Below, one piece after another: positions 7,195 through 18,165 of a DNA stretch of 64,000 nt. The stretch is from Chondrus crispus. Its lineage: Eukaryota; Rhodophyta; Florideophyceae; Gigartinales; Gigartinaceae. The stretch is from the NCBI RefSeq assembly GCF_000350225.1, contig NW_005179226.1, forward strand, positions 36,937 through 100,936, read 5' to 3'. How positions within the stretch are numbered: the first letter of the stretch is position 1; each line of letters opens with the position of its first letter. Under the pieces are notes generated by a model. The model saw only the letters and a list, made by a program, of their open reading frames with translations, made no database searches and was not told where the DNA came from. Position numbers and translations under genes: made by a program.

Positions 7195-9338
7195 AATCTG
7201 TGCCAAATGTTGGTCATTTGCGTGTTTTCGGTTCAAAGTGTTGGTATACATTACCAAAACACAACATCCAGAAACTTGACGCCCGTGCAAAGGAGGCAAT
7301 GTTTCTAGGGTATGCTGAAAATACGAAAGCTTACAAGTTGTGGGATGGTGATTTGCACAAAGTGATCGTATCCAGAGATGTTACTTTTGACGAGTCCACG
7401 GGAGGCAAATCTGGTGAACCGATGGATACAAACGAGGAGGCTACAACTGATGATGACACAATCAACTTGAACATCGATGAGGAAGTTGCAGAAAATGATG
7501 CAGTGGCATCAGAAGCATCATCGCCGGATGAACAACAAGACTCTGATGAATCCTCCAACTCCTCCCCAACTGCAGGGGAGGACGAAACCACCGAAACAGT
7601 TGACCAACACGTAGTTGAGGAAGAAACTATTGATCCGCCAACTAATCTCCGTCGGTCCACTCGCATTCGCAAAACGCCTGGGGCGTGGTGGGCAGCAGCT
7701 TTGGTGACTGCTGGACTCCTTAGCCACGCCCATGTGATAACGGAAATCCCAAACTCGTACAAGCAAGCTATGGATTCTCCAAAAGCTCGCTTCTGGCAGA
7801 AGGGCATCGACAAAGAACTTGCTTCACAACACAAAAACAAAACATGGACACTTGTTCCAAGATCTCAAGCATCAAACGTCCTGACGTCCAGGTGGGTTTT
7901 CGGAGTGAAGCAACTTCCTGACGAGTCCGGAAAATTAGTCGAAACTGCAAAGGGACGTCTTGTGGCACGAGGCTTTCAACAAGTAGAAGGCATCGATTAC
8001 ACTGAAACTTTCGCCCCTGTCATCAAGTTCACAACTATCCGTCTGCTGCTGGCACTGGTTGCGCACTTTGACCTTGAGCTGCATCAGATGGACGTGGTGA
8101 CTGCCTTCCTCAACGGTGACCTTCACGAAGAAATCTACATGGAGCAACCTGAAGGATGCATCGACAAAGTCAAACCTGATTCGGTGTGTAAACTTTTGAA
8201 AGCAATCTATGGTCTTAAGCAAGCCCATCGCCAATGGCATAGTAAGATCGATGAGTTTCTGATCACTGAACTTGGTTTCAACACTACACGCAGCGACCCA
8301 TGTCTTTACATTCGACGTCAAGGCAATGTCATCATGATTATCGCGTTGTACGTGGACGATCTGCTGCTAGCTGGAAGTGACTTGGAGGCCATACTATGGA
8401 TGAAAAATGAACTCAACAAACGATTCGATATGAAAGACCTTGGCGAAGCGAAGACTTGTATTGGTCTAGAGATCGACCGTATACGTTCTAAACACGTCCT
8501 GACCGTCACGCAGTCGAAGTATGCCCAAGCAGTACTGAAACGGTTCAAAATGTCGGCATGCAATCCTTGCGTTACTCCGATGGAACAGTCTCGACATGTC
8601 ACAATGCAAGTGGCCGAAACTGGCACTGATGACAATCCATGCTTTGAACCATATCGTCAGGCCATTGGATGTCTAATGTTCCTAATGGTCGGGACCCGCC
8701 CCGATATTGCGTATGCCATTGGAAAGTTATCTCAACACTGTGCCGACCCTCACGAGTCGCACTGGTCAGGTGTGAAACGTGTTTTGAGATACTTGCGTGG
8801 GTCCCAGCATCTTGGAATAGTGTTTGGTAAAGATGATCTTGGTACGGAACTTCATGGGTATAGCGACGCAGATTGGGGTGGATGCCTTGAATCACGAAAA
8901 TCAACGAGTGGGTACGTGTTCAAGCTTTGTGATGGGCCTATCAGTTGGGCTTCCCGGAAACAAACAGTAGTTGCAAAGTCTACTTGTGAGGCAGAATACA
9001 TCGCACTCAGTGAAGCATGCAAAGAGGCCGCGTGGCTTCGACGCTTCCATGCTGATGCACTTGGTGCGAATTCGGATCCAACAATTCGCGTTGGATGTGA
9101 CAACGCTGGTACGATTGCGTTTGCTCAGAACGAATCTACAAATCGTCGCAACAAGCACATTGATATTACGTATCATTTTGTTCGAGATGCGGTGCAGCGA
9201 AAACTGGTCACATTGTACCATTGTCCGACAACAGAAATGCCAGCCGATATGCTGACCAAACCACTTGGTCGCGTGCTGTTTGAAAAGTTCGTGGGCATGG
9301 TTGGGCTTTCCGAGTGCAAAGCTGCCCAAAGCATGTGA
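7191..9338 (+). CDS. Copia-1 integrase end, reverse transcriptase and RNase H (second part of the polyprotein)
   Basis: In-frame from ATG 7191 for 715 residues. It opens with the integrase C-terminal motif (GHLRVFGSKCW), then an acidic linker (SSPDEQQDSDESSNSS), the RT_2-type reverse transcriptase (LVARGFQQVEGIDY, MDVVTAFLNGDLHEEIYM, catalytic YVDD at 8348-8359) and Copia RNase H (GYSDADWGGCLESRKSTSG, CEAEYIALSEA, CDNAGTIA, HIDITYHFVRD). It ends at TGA 9336-9338, just before the purine tract. The four-base ATGA overlap with the upstream frame is the mark of a frameshift, not a separate gene. Copia-2 (50401-52205) is nearly identical. Confidence 0.9.
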   Translation: MKSVPNVGHLRVFGSKCWYTLPKHNIQKLDARAKEAMFLGYAENTKAYKLWDGDLHKVIVSRDVTFDESTGGKSGEPMDTNEEATTDDDTINLNIDEEVAENDAVASEASSPDEQQDSDESSNSSPTAGEDETTETVDQHVVEEETIDPPTNLRRSTRIRKTPGAWWAAALVTAGLLSHAHVITEIPNSYKQAMDSPKARFWQKGIDKELASQHKNKTWTLVPRSQASNVLTSRWVFGVKQLPDESGKLVETAKGRLVARGFQQVEGIDYTETFAPVIKFTTIRLLLALVAHFDLELHQMDVVTAFLNGDLHEEIYMEQPEGCIDKVKPDSVCKLLKAIYGLKQAHRQWHSKIDEFLITELGFNTTRSDPCLYIRRQGNVIMIIALYVDDLLLAGSDLEAILWMKNELNKRFDMKDLGEAKTCIGLEIDRIRSKHVLTVTQSKYAQAVLKRFKMSACNPCVTPMEQSRHVTMQVAETGTDDNPCFEPYRQAIGCLMFLMVGTRPDIAYAIGKLSQHCADPHESHWSGVKRVLRYLRGSQHLGIVFGKDDLGTELHGYSDADWGGCLESRKSTSGYVFKLCDGPISWASRKQTVVAKSTCEAEYIALSEACKEAAWLRRFHADALGANSDPTIRVGCDNAGTIAFAQNESTNRRNKHIDITYHFVRDAVQRKLVTLYHCPTTEMPADMLTKPLGRVLFEKFVGMVGLSECKAAQSM

Positions 9339-9340
9339 TC

Positions 9341-9349
9341 GAGGGGAGG
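9341..9349 (+). other. Polypurine tract of Copia-1
   Basis: GAGGGGAGG directly precedes the 3' LTR and primes plus-strand DNA synthesis in LTR elements. Copia-2 has GGAGGGGAGG at the same place. Confidence 0.85.
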
Positions 9350-10615
9350 TATTGAAAATGTGCGACCACATGCTGTTATCTGAAAAGGTCAAAATCGAGT
9401 GACACGTGTACATGACTGCACGGTCCGGGCGCTCTTACCCATATCACGACATGACACGTGTAAAATCCCAGATTTTGGGGTTCCGGGGACGAAAGTGGCC
9501 TCTCGGAGGGTCATGCAAATTTGCATAGTTTTGCCAAGTGGAACCTTGGCCCGTAGCACTATAGACTACACAGGAAATACTGCAATTCTATTGGCCCTCA
9601 GGTCTAATGCTGCAAATCTATTGGTCGAGCGTTGTCCACGTGTGCGTCATTGGCTTTGTGATGTACTTTAAATGGCCTGTATATGCCATAATTACGTTGT
9701 TTTGAGGGTTTCAAGTGGTTTGCCATGGTTGTGATGGGTAATTGCATGGGGCCCCCGGGCGGGACACATGTATGCCGTGTACACATTGACACGTCGCCAG
9801 GTGGATTCGTGTACGTACACATGTACACGCATCCAGGTGTATGCACATGAGGGTTTACAGTTTTACAGTGTCAGACTGTTTGCGATCCTGCGCGTGTCCG
9901 AGTACAGTACATGTGAATCAAAAGTACACCAAGTACTTGTCGCGAGAGGAATACAGTTGTGCGATTATTCTGTGTACGCGTCACGCTGTATGCGAGAGTC
10001 TTGCGTGAGCACGCGCCGTTGCACTGTGCTCTCGTCATGGTGCGCCGTTGGATGCAAGTTCATGACAGTACTCGTGTGATTTACATGTATTCTCATGTGA
10101 GTTGTGTAGAAAGTCTGGATACACATTGTTATAACTTGCCATAATTATCTGACAGTGCTTGGCGAAATTAGTAAGGTGAGAAACAAGGATACGTATGGCG
10201 ATTGTGATATGAAAGACGTTTGCGTTGTTGGAAATAGACAAGGGCCAAGTTGTTCGTTGCACAACAATGAAGTCTGGCATGACTGGATGCAGATTAGTAA
10301 GGTGTGAAACAGTTGCATGCATAGGGCCATGGTTTACAGTCATTTGGAATGTGTAGAAATAGTTGTGAGCTAATAGTTACGAATCGATTCGTAAGGTGGA
10401 AATCGAACAGTATGGTCGGGCCACAAGAGGACCGCGCTTGGTCGCGCATAGTAGAGTATGGTTTACTGGGAGTCGGAGTAGAGCGATAGTGTAGCACTCG
10501 AAGTGTATAAGTATCGCAGGAAAACGGCTTCAAAGTAAACCTCGGGACCAACTCCTTCACTCACACACATCAACCTGCCCTCCTTCTTTCCCTTGCCCCT
10601 CCGAACCTACCATTA
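9350..10615 (+). repeat. 3' LTR of Copia-1
   Basis: A 1266-bp LTR from TATTGAAAATG to CCATTA, very close to the solo LTRs at 1276 and 30375. The right flank AAGGA should be repeated left of the missing 5' LTR. Confidence 0.92.
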
Positions 10616-12286
10616 AAGGATACGTGTACTTTACCGTTACCACGTTTAACCGGCGATAGTCTACGCAAAAGCGCATCGATCCATCCGGCTTTGGCATTAA
10701 TAAACGGGCGACGCCCATTCTGACTGCGCCCGTTCGATGACTCCTGCTTCTAACATCTTCTGTACTTCTGCGTCCTCGACCTCCCGAGCCTTTGGACCGG
10801 CTCGGTAGGGAGCTTGTGCAATTGGCCTTGTATCCGGGGACAGTTCAATACGATGGACCGTGGTGTTGATCTCACCGAGGGTCCCATCCTACATGCGGGA
10901 ATACTTTTTCAACATTCGACGGAATCTTTCGCGCAGCCGGTCCGGCACGTGGCTCAGGTCGAGTTCCTCCACGTCCAGCGGGGGAGGTTCAATCCACCGC
11001 TCCGGCTTCGTAGTTGCCGTCGCGGAGAGCCTTTCCTCCCGTTCTCCTTGCTGGTCCTCGCGATCTTGATCCGACGGTTTGCATCTTGTCTCGCCCGTAG
11101 GCGTCTTGGTGGAATTAGGAAAATTTTCCTTCTTCCTTTCTTGAATTCCGAGAACTTCACCAATGGTGGTTTTGCTCTCGAGCGCGGCTCTCGGGTGCGG
11201 TAATAATTCTGCCACCACTTGGCCTTTTTGCACCCTGACAGGTTACGTCCTAAAATTCGCAACGAGTTAACGAAATGGCCGGTCAGGCTCAACCTGAACG
11301 ACACCATTCGTGCACGTCAACCCGTGCCTTCCGTACAACGACGAGTACGGCTGAACCACAACCAAGCCCGCCCTCTTCGAGGTGCATTCTACGACGCGTT
11401 GCGTCCCTGGCTCGATAGTCGTGGCTCTTGCCACTTTTACCTTAGGGGAAAATCGCTCCACCTTTCCATCATTCTCGTCCTCTCCCGGGACGAGATTATT
11501 CTTCCCTTTTCTCGTCGAGAACCGCCCAACTATCGGAACCTCCGAGAAATCCGCCAACTCAACCGTTTTCTTCCTTGGATAAATGGCTTCCACAAACCGG
11601 TCACAGTAGTCCGCGCCTAGAATTAGCGGGACGGCTGGTTTTTCGCATACAATAAACTCGGCTGCGGCCACAAATTTTCCAAGCCTCACAGGCATTCTAA
11701 TTGTGCCGAGAGTCCGGAGTGGCCTATTGTTCGCGTCGCCAATGTCTTGGGTCGGTCCGTAGGACACTAGAGATTCCATTCCAGCTGGGAGTTCCGATTT
11801 TCGCACAAGGTTTGGTCCCGCGCCGGTGTCTAAAACAGACAACACCCGGCTCATCAATCGGATTGTGGGTCCAATGTCCGCGTAAACTTTGTAGTTTTTT
11901 CGCGCAAGCACCAAAATCTTCTCGGGACACTCCCTTCGCTTAACCCTGTACCAGGGTCTTCGAACTTCTTCCACCGGATGATCTCCGGCTCGGCTCAAAA
12001 TTTTCTTGACTTGAGCTGGCCCTTTGGGCTTATCCACCAATCCAACAACCTCCCCCCTGGGGCCTGATTTTTCCCTTAGAGACGGGGAACGGGGCTGAGC
12101 CCCGGGCACAGTACGTCGACCCTGTGCCTCTCGCGACTCATGCAAGATTCCCCTCTCTACTTTTCCTGCCGCTGCGGGATCCTTCTCACATCCGACGGCG
12201 CGGGCCCCGCGGTGGGCCCTCTGAAGGGTTGGTTCGACTTCGGCGTTGAAGCACTCGGCGTGCTCGCCGTCTGCGAATCGAACCAA
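10616..12286 (-). pseudogene. Gypsy-1 pol: protease and start of reverse transcriptase
   Basis: The protease ORF (12286-11267, 339 aa) carries VLDTGAGPNLV with the catalytic Asp-Thr-Gly, and LILGADYCDRF. It ends at a TAA after VEPDRPFR where Gypsy-3 reads on with Leu. The frame resumes at 11233 (MQKGQVVAELLPHPR) and stops at 10889, then continues to RT ([39 protein letters not shown]) and is cut at 10616 by Copia-1. Pol opens in the -1 frame relative to gag, as in Gypsy-2. Protease is complete but the polyprotein is not. Confidence 0.82.
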
Positions 12287-14451
12287 TTCTTGACCTTCAG
12301 GTAACTCGTCGATGGTATCCCTAACCTCTCCATCGGAGGCAACGCCTCATAATTTTCCAAAACTCAGTGCATTTCCCGAAGGGAAAGAATGCACGTTGGC
12401 GCAGCGTGCCCCTTTTCAGAGCAATGATAGCACACCAGTCCGTGCGTCTTGACGGGATATTGCGGCCTAGGCCCTCCACGGGCCGGCGGCCTTCCTTGAC
12501 GTTGCGACCTTCCCATCCATCCTGGCCTTCGAAACGTTGTACCCTTTGTCTTCCATCGGAATGCGCGGCGCCGGCGTGTGGCCGCGTCCCCGAAACATCA
12601 TCACGGGATCCGTGGGCTCTGAAAAGTACTCCGTCGTGTATGTGGGCGTCGGTAAAGTTGACGACCGGCTTGCCCCGTAGTCCTCGTGTCCGTAGCCATA
12701 CGATGGCTCAATGAACTCGCCTTCGGCTATTAACGCTCCTTCGTAGTGATTTTCGCTACTTCCGTGCGCACCGCGCTCCTCTGACGCGGAAATTGACTCG
12801 GCTAAACGGACGGCGGCATGACTTTTGCGACCGGGATAAGAAGCCCTCGGCTTCTTACCTGCCCTGAACGTCGACGGCGTCTGGATTGTGACCTTCTTGG
12901 TCTTCTTGTCCTTAGCGCGGCTCGCCGAGCCATGCGCCTTCGCGTAATTAACTAGTCTCAAAAACGAAACGTCCCGATTGTCTTGTCGGTATTGAGATAC
13001 CATCGGCTTGATACTCGAATCGAGTCCTTCAATAAACATCGTCATCTGTTCTTCCATCGATATACGTTTCCACATCGATTGCTTGCGTCCGTCAGACGGA
13101 TATAAAATTCCATCTCGTCTTCAGACGGTCTTTGCTGAACTTCTCGCAATGCGAGCACGGCTTGACGGATCGCCTCGTCGGTTGCGAAACTCCTCAACAA
13201 CCACTGTACGGCCTCCGGCCAAACGGATATCTTTCCGTGATTGGCCCCGGCCGTCTGAGACACCGAAGTGTACTGTCTCAAGGCGATGCCGCTTAAAAAT
13301 TCAGGCAACAGGCAGATCGCTTGCCCCTCGTTCATTTCTTGAGTATCGAACTCCTGAACTAATTTTGCCAAAAAATCCAACACAAGGACCCCGTCTTCAC
13401 CTGTGAACGTGTTGTCCTTCTTCACCTTAGGCGGAATATCTCTCCTGATTTTTCGCACGGCGGTCCGCCGGGAACTTGGCAAATACGTCTGCGGGTCCCG
13501 CAAGCGGTACTTTCGGTACGAAAGTAATTTCTTGAAGAGGTAGTTGGTCGGATCCTCCAACTCCTCCCATCGCGGCCCGCGCCGCGTTGCGACATCTTCG
13601 GGCTCCGCGTCCTTGTCTCTCCGCGAGGCGGACGAAGTGATTCCGCCCCGTCTGGAGGAAATTTTCTTGCCCTGCGAGATTCCTTTTCCTTCCTCTGAAC
13701 GATGTTCGGAATCGCTGGCATGGTTCGACGAACCGTCGTCACCATCTTCGGAGAGGCCATTCGACTCGGCCGTTGAGTCCTGGCCCTCCGGCTCGTCACT
13801 ACAGTGACTCTTGCTCCGGCGTCGCAGATTCTTCTTCGAAGTCTTCGACTTGGAACTCCGCTATACAGCGGCCTTGTCCTTCTTCGATCGACGGTCGCCT
13901 TCTCGACCCGTGGGGAGCGGCTCTTGCCCGGCGACCTGTTCAAGGTCCTTGAGACGATGAGCGGCGCTGTCAAACCTGTCGTCGATACTGCTTCTGAATT
14001 TACCTAAGGACTCCAAAGCTTGATTCGCGTCGCGCCTTGCGTCCTTGACCGAAATTTTCAACGAAGCTAGGACCTCCGGCTCTAGACCGTCGGTCGCCTC
14101 ACCTCGCTCCTTCTCGACGAGATCCACTCGAGCGGACAGCTCTCCTAAAACGGTGTGGAACTCGGATGCTTGCAACTCCAGTTGCTTCCGAACGAGGGCA
14201 AATTCAGCCTCGAGATTTTTCGTCATCTCTTGGCGAATTTCCTCGCCCATCTTCTCGAACCTGTAGGATAGGTCATCCTTGTCGGTTTCGATCCCCGTCG
14301 GGGATTCTTGACCTTCGGGATCCCTGGCCGTATTGGCCTGGCTCCGGGTGAGAGGACCTCGCGGGATCCTCGACGTCCTTGCCGATCCGCTCCTACTCGC
14401 CCCGGGACCTACGTCCCCGGGTGCGCTTGTCGACATCGCTCGTACGAGCAA
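12157..14451 (-). pseudogene. Gypsy-1 gag, broken by a stop and a frameshift
   Basis: ATG at 14451-14449 (MSTSAPGDVGPG). A coiled-coil-like N-terminal part (KNLEAEFALVRKQLELQ) ends in a TAG at 13861-13863, where Gypsy-2 reads Gln. The frame goes on through the retrotransposon gag core (13560-13042: VLVLDFLAKLVQEFD, WPEAVQWLLRSFATDEAI). A one-base loss near 13066 shifts it to 13075-12467 (TMFIEGLDSSIKPM). Next come the zinc knuckle around 12425-12385 (CYHCSEKGHAAPTC) and the gag end at 12157. Gag would form the particle and bind RNA; this copy cannot encode it whole. Confidence 0.82.
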
Positions 14452-14586
14452 ACCTACACAAAAGAGTTACAAACAAAAGAAATAAAAAAAGAGACTCCGT
14501 TACCCAGACCACTTTCGTAGTACAACTCCTGATCAAACCTGTCGTCGACACAATTCCAGGTCGGGTTTGCTGTAGACGTAATTCTA

Positions 14587-14599
14587 GGTCCGGAGACCA
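14587..14599 (-). other. Gypsy-1 primer-binding site
   Basis: Four bases inside the LTR, on the minus strand, is TGGTCTCCGGACC, one change from TGGTCTCCCGACC in Gypsy-2. It starts with TGG, the complement of a tRNA 3'-CCA. I cannot name the tRNA. Confidence 0.75.
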
Positions 14600-14603
14600 C
14601 TTT

Positions 14604-15637
14604 TGTAGTGCAATGTGCCTGTCAGGCCACGAACACAGTCCGACGGTCAAACAAAAAGAAGAAAAACAACAACAGCAACAACCACTGCCGATGGCACGCG
14701 CTACGGAGCGTTCGAGACTCCCTTTCCCCTTGTGTGGGCTTGCAGCCCACTGTGGCTCAACTCCGACGGGGGGGGTTAAGGAAAGATTCCCGGCCCGGGA
14801 GGAAAATGGAGGTAGAGACTTGTGAAGACTTGAGCGCTCGGCGAGTGCGGGTTGGGCTTGTCTACATGTAACTGCGGTTCGCTGGGTTGTAAGGCCAATG
14901 CTCGACGAGCGTCTTCAGCAACTTGGGTATAATTCAAGGTCTTCGACGGGGGCTTGTTCAGCACTACCCGACGGGATCGTAACCGTGTAGCAACGCTACT
15001 ACCGACGTGTTGCCCTGGCGCATTGAAGTATACCCTGAATGTGGACCAAGGTATGTCAAACAGGCGAGCCGCGGCGCGCAGGGAGCTCTTTTTGTCGGTG
15101 AACAACGGCCTTCCGACGGAACTTGAAACAGTAGCAGCGCTACACACCGTGTTGCCCGATGGCTAAAACACCTACACCGGATCGGTCGCAACCAACTCCA
15201 GTGGAACCAACACAATTAAGGGAAAAATAGTGATAGAGATAGAAAAGAATAGGGAAATAAAGGAAAAAGAAAAGGGAACCCCCGAGCGCTGAAGAATGCC
15301 GTAGCCTTAGGTAAAAGGGAGCGTCTTGGTAGAGACGGACTTCGACCAAGGCGACATTCAACTCCTGCAACTCGGGTTACCTTTACTGACTTGGTGGTCA
15401 GAGGGCTAAGGTATATATCGCCCCGCTGGAGCCACTACAGTGGCTCTCGGCGCTAGATCCTAGATCTAATCTAGTGTCAGCAAAATTAACGCCAACTAAT
15501 TAACTAAATAAAATAAAATAATTAAAAATTAAAACTGTGCAGTTATTCACACGTGTGTCCCCCAACCCGGACTATTTTTTATATCCAAATATTTTCCTTT
15601 CTTTTCACCCCCCTTTTCAGGTGCGTGTTGCACTACA
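14604..15637 (-). repeat. 5' LTR of Gypsy-1
   Basis: A 1034-bp LTR with 10-bp terminal inverted repeat TGTAGTGCAA ... TTGCACTACA. Its U3 is closer to Gypsy-3 (ACGCACCTGAAAAGG) than to Gypsy-2 (CCCGTCTCGGG), although gag is closer to Gypsy-2. The DNA beyond 15637 does not show a polypurine tract directly against the LTR, which favours 5' LTR use. Confidence 0.88.
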
Positions 15638-15960
15638 GTGGAGCACGGCGCGTCTCCTCCGGCTCTTACTGTGCCCCGAGAGACCCCAATCGCGATGCCC
15701 TTTACAGCGCCCATGATGGCGCGTTCACCTGGCAGCTTATGCGCACCCGCCATATGCGAACGCGTGCTGGTGGGGTACAAATCTGCCCTCGATTTTTTTG
15801 GTTCTTCTATATCCACAACGGCGGCTGGTGTGTTGTCCGGCCGCGCGCCCCAGTCCCTGCCCTAGCTGACCGCGTGCCTTTTCTATAGCGCCCCTTGCGC
15901 TTACCACTCTTGACGCGTTCTCCTTCGGTCTCCTTTTGACCCGCCCCTCTCCCGTGCCTC
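15638..15960. other. Spacer between the Gypsy-1 LTR and the orphan ORF
   Basis: No known motif or RNA gene is seen. A short frame encoding a W/R-rich peptide is not convincing. It could hold the promoter of the ORF at 15961, but I see no clear TATA box. Confidence 0.5.
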
Positions 15961-18165
15961 ATGGCACCCTTCCCTCGTTCCAGATGCCCGACCGCCTCGA
16001 CCGTCCGGGCCCGTCGTTGCGGCCGTCTGGCACGCCTCTTATCCCGCTGTCGGTGCTGCCGGCCAACGACGCCGGGCAGCGCGCAACGAGGACCTCGAGT
16101 GCCTCGGGGAGCGAGCTGGGGAGCCTCCGTTCCCCGTTTCAGAAGACCCGCTCACGCGCCTCTACTGTGTCAGTCGTTCTTAGTGCCGGCCCGACCTCCA
16201 TTTCGCGCGGGGGGGTCCTCCGCCGCGTATACAAGATGCCCGATGGCTCCCGCCTCCGTGGGCGCGTTCAACCAGCCGGAGAAGGGGTCATACGGGGCTT
16301 GCGGGAGTTGCCGTTGCCCCGGGTCGCCGATCGGGGACTCCGGCCATATCGCGGCTGGGGATGCCGCCGACGCGCCTTCCACCACCCGGTGGTTGGGTGT
16401 GCCCTGGGAGGGTTCCGCGCCGCTCCCCCTCAGCCGGCTACGCTATCCTTGGCGCCGTTATGCGCAGGTCCGGGGCACTGTCTCGGAGTTGTTGACGTGT
16501 GCTTATCTCCGCCCGGATCTCGTGCGTATCCGTAAGATTCATGAAGCTGGTCTCGTGGATGAGTCGACATTGGCCCTCGGAAGGCTTATGGCAGAGGGTG
16601 GGGGCACGGCGTATCAAGTGCCGGATGAGATTCCATGTGATCGCACGTTCGCGTATAGCGCGGCGGAGGCCGAATATATAGACCGCATCTCGTCCGCCAT
16701 GTTCTGTGGCACCCGCCGCGAACCACGGCAGTTCGTACTGTCAGGGGTCGCGCCGTTTTACGTGTGCCCTCGCCCTTACGCGTACTCCAAGTCCCGCGTA
16801 TCCTTACAAAAGTCCGCGAGTGCGCTGATGCGTCTCGACTGCATCGCAGTGGCGCATCACGAATGGGCGGAATACAAGAGAGCAGATGAAGTCGATGGTC
16901 GCGTTTTCCGGTCGGCTGCTCTCGAAGGGGGTCTCACCACCTTCGACTTCCCTTCTCTGCCCGACGAGGTCCGTGGGTCTTTTCCGTCCTTGGGTATCCA
17001 CCCGCTGCTCCCTTTCGTATTGAAACACTTCGGGTACGCGTGTGTCGACCGTCGACATCCTGCCTATGCCCTCCTCGCGTATAATTATGAACGCGAATGG
17101 GCCTGGTCTCTCACGAGCGCCATAATGAGTGAGGTCAGCGTCAACAGACGGGTGTTTATCCAGCCCCCGGCCACTCTCGCGTATCTGGAGAGAGTTGCAG
17201 TGGGGCTTCCGAACGTAGCGTTACACTCTATCGAGTGGAACTCTTCTCACTTCCTCCAGACATTTGGCTCCGCGCTTGACCTTCTACAACGAGCGGTTCG
17301 CGTCGGCGAGGCAGCTCGGCGCATGTGGACCGACTTCACATTTGGTGAACGGGCGGTGTTCTTCCCGTACGACCTCCGGAGCGACGCGTTCGTCTCGCGT
17401 TCCGAATCGGGTCCGTCCAACCTTCCTCGTGCGCGGGCGCTCGGGGGGATGGGTTCCGACGCTCGCGAGGCGCGGAGGAAGAGGTACCGCGATTTGGACG
17501 CGGTAAGTCCGACCACGGATTTCGTAGGGTGTAACCCTTTCCGCGCTGCCGCGCCATCCGCTCCTGTCTGTCATACAGATATGACGGATCCGGTCCCTGC
17601 CATGCCCCCGGTTCCACCCCTGGTACCAACAGTGTCCCAGCCAATTCGGGAGGCAGAAGTGCGCTTCCTTCAAGGTCCCCTACGCGAAGTCGAGGTCATA
17701 CCCGAGCTCTCTCGAGCCCTTGGTAAATTACGGGACCGCGCCTGGTCGGTCGGCGAGCTACTGACGACGTTGTCGACCTGGTTGTTGGCGCGGACGGAGG
17801 AGGCACACCGCCGCGGTGGCGAATGCGATCGTCTATCGTCTGAGTTGCAGCGCATCACGGAGGAACTGCAGCGATCCCGGGAAGACTGTCTCCAGCGTTT
17901 GGACGCGTACGAGAGTGCATGCGTTGACCGCGATCGGTACCGCAGGGAGCGTGACGCGCTCCGCAGCAGTCGGGCGACGTCCTCTCGCGAGGGTTGTGCT
18001 CTCCCTCCTAACCCCACTCTCGTGCGGCGGGAGCCAATCCGCGACCCGTACGCACATATCCCGAGCTACGCCGAGGTGAACGACGTCCCTCTTCACGCGA
18101 GCTACTGCCCCCCGGATCCCTATGAAGCGGGCTCGGCAGGGGCCGTCGGCAAGGCCGATCCTTGA
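15961..18165 (+). CDS. Orphan ORF A (734 aa), related to the antisense ORF of Gypsy-2
   Basis: Uninterrupted ORF from ATG 15961. Residues ~1-150 are Arg/Ala/Pro-rich and may be non-coding in part; the true start could be internal. The middle (~160-480) looks globular with many Tyr/Trp/Phe residues. Then come DFVGCNPF (~520), a Pro-rich stretch and a C-terminal coiled coil (~590-690: LSSELQRITEELQRSRED). The order and some motifs recur in ORF B (33876-32212): CDRTFAYSAAEAEYIDRISS resembles CDTWKFRTEGERDYLDNLLS, IQPP matches YLPP, and DFVGCNPF matches DFVWFNPW. Both ORFs start close to the outer (U3) edge of a Gypsy LTR and point away from it. I recognise no domain. It may be a host gene or an element-encoded protein. 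Confidence 0.6.
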   Translation: MAPFPRSRCPTASTVRARRCGRLARLLSRCRCCRPTTPGSAQRGPRVPRGASWGASVPRFRRPAHAPLLCQSFLVPARPPFRAGGSSAAYTRCPMAPASVGAFNQPEKGSYGACGSCRCPGSPIGDSGHIAAGDAADAPSTTRWLGVPWEGSAPLPLSRLRYPWRRYAQVRGTVSELLTCAYLRPDLVRIRKIHEAGLVDESTLALGRLMAEGGGTAYQVPDEIPCDRTFAYSAAEAEYIDRISSAMFCGTRREPRQFVLSGVAPFYVCPRPYAYSKSRVSLQKSASALMRLDCIAVAHHEWAEYKRADEVDGRVFRSAALEGGLTTFDFPSLPDEVRGSFPSLGIHPLLPFVLKHFGYACVDRRHPAYALLAYNYEREWAWSLTSAIMSEVSVNRRVFIQPPATLAYLERVAVGLPNVALHSIEWNSSHFLQTFGSALDLLQRAVRVGEAARRMWTDFTFGERAVFFPYDLRSDAFVSRSESGPSNLPRARALGGMGSDAREARRKRYRDLDAVSPTTDFVGCNPFRAAAPSAPVCHTDMTDPVPAMPPVPPLVPTVSQPIREAEVRFLQGPLREVEVIPELSRALGKLRDRAWSVGELLTTLSTWLLARTEEAHRRGGECDRLSSELQRITEELQRSREDCLQRLDAYESACVDRDRYRRERDALRSSRATSSREGCALPPNPTLVRREPIRDPYAHIPSYAEVNDVPLHASYCPPDPYEAGSAGAVGKADP

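Larger units (their letters stand above)
4885..10615 (+). mobile_element. Copia-1: Ty1/Copia retrotransposon, nearly complete internal region plus 3' LTR
   Basis: Plus-strand order: end of the leader zinc-finger ORF (to 5048), short spacer, gag-pol (5221-9338), purine tract, 3' LTR (9350-10615). The 5' LTR and first part of the leader are missing because Copia-0 is inserted at 4885; they should lie left of the window beyond Copia-0. On the right the element is inserted in the RT region of Gypsy-1 with flank AAGGA (10616-10620). Confidence 0.88.
10616..15637 (-). mobile_element. Gypsy-1: 5' part of a Ty3/Gypsy chromovirus, minus strand, cut in RT by Copia-1
   Basis: Minus-strand order: 5' LTR (15637-14604), primer site (14599-14587), gag (14451 on), protease, start of RT, ending at 10616 where the Copia-1 3' LTR begins. 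The rest of pol should continue left of Copia-1, outside the window. Gag and protease are close to Gypsy-2. Several stops and one frameshift make it a dead copy. Confidence 0.88.
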
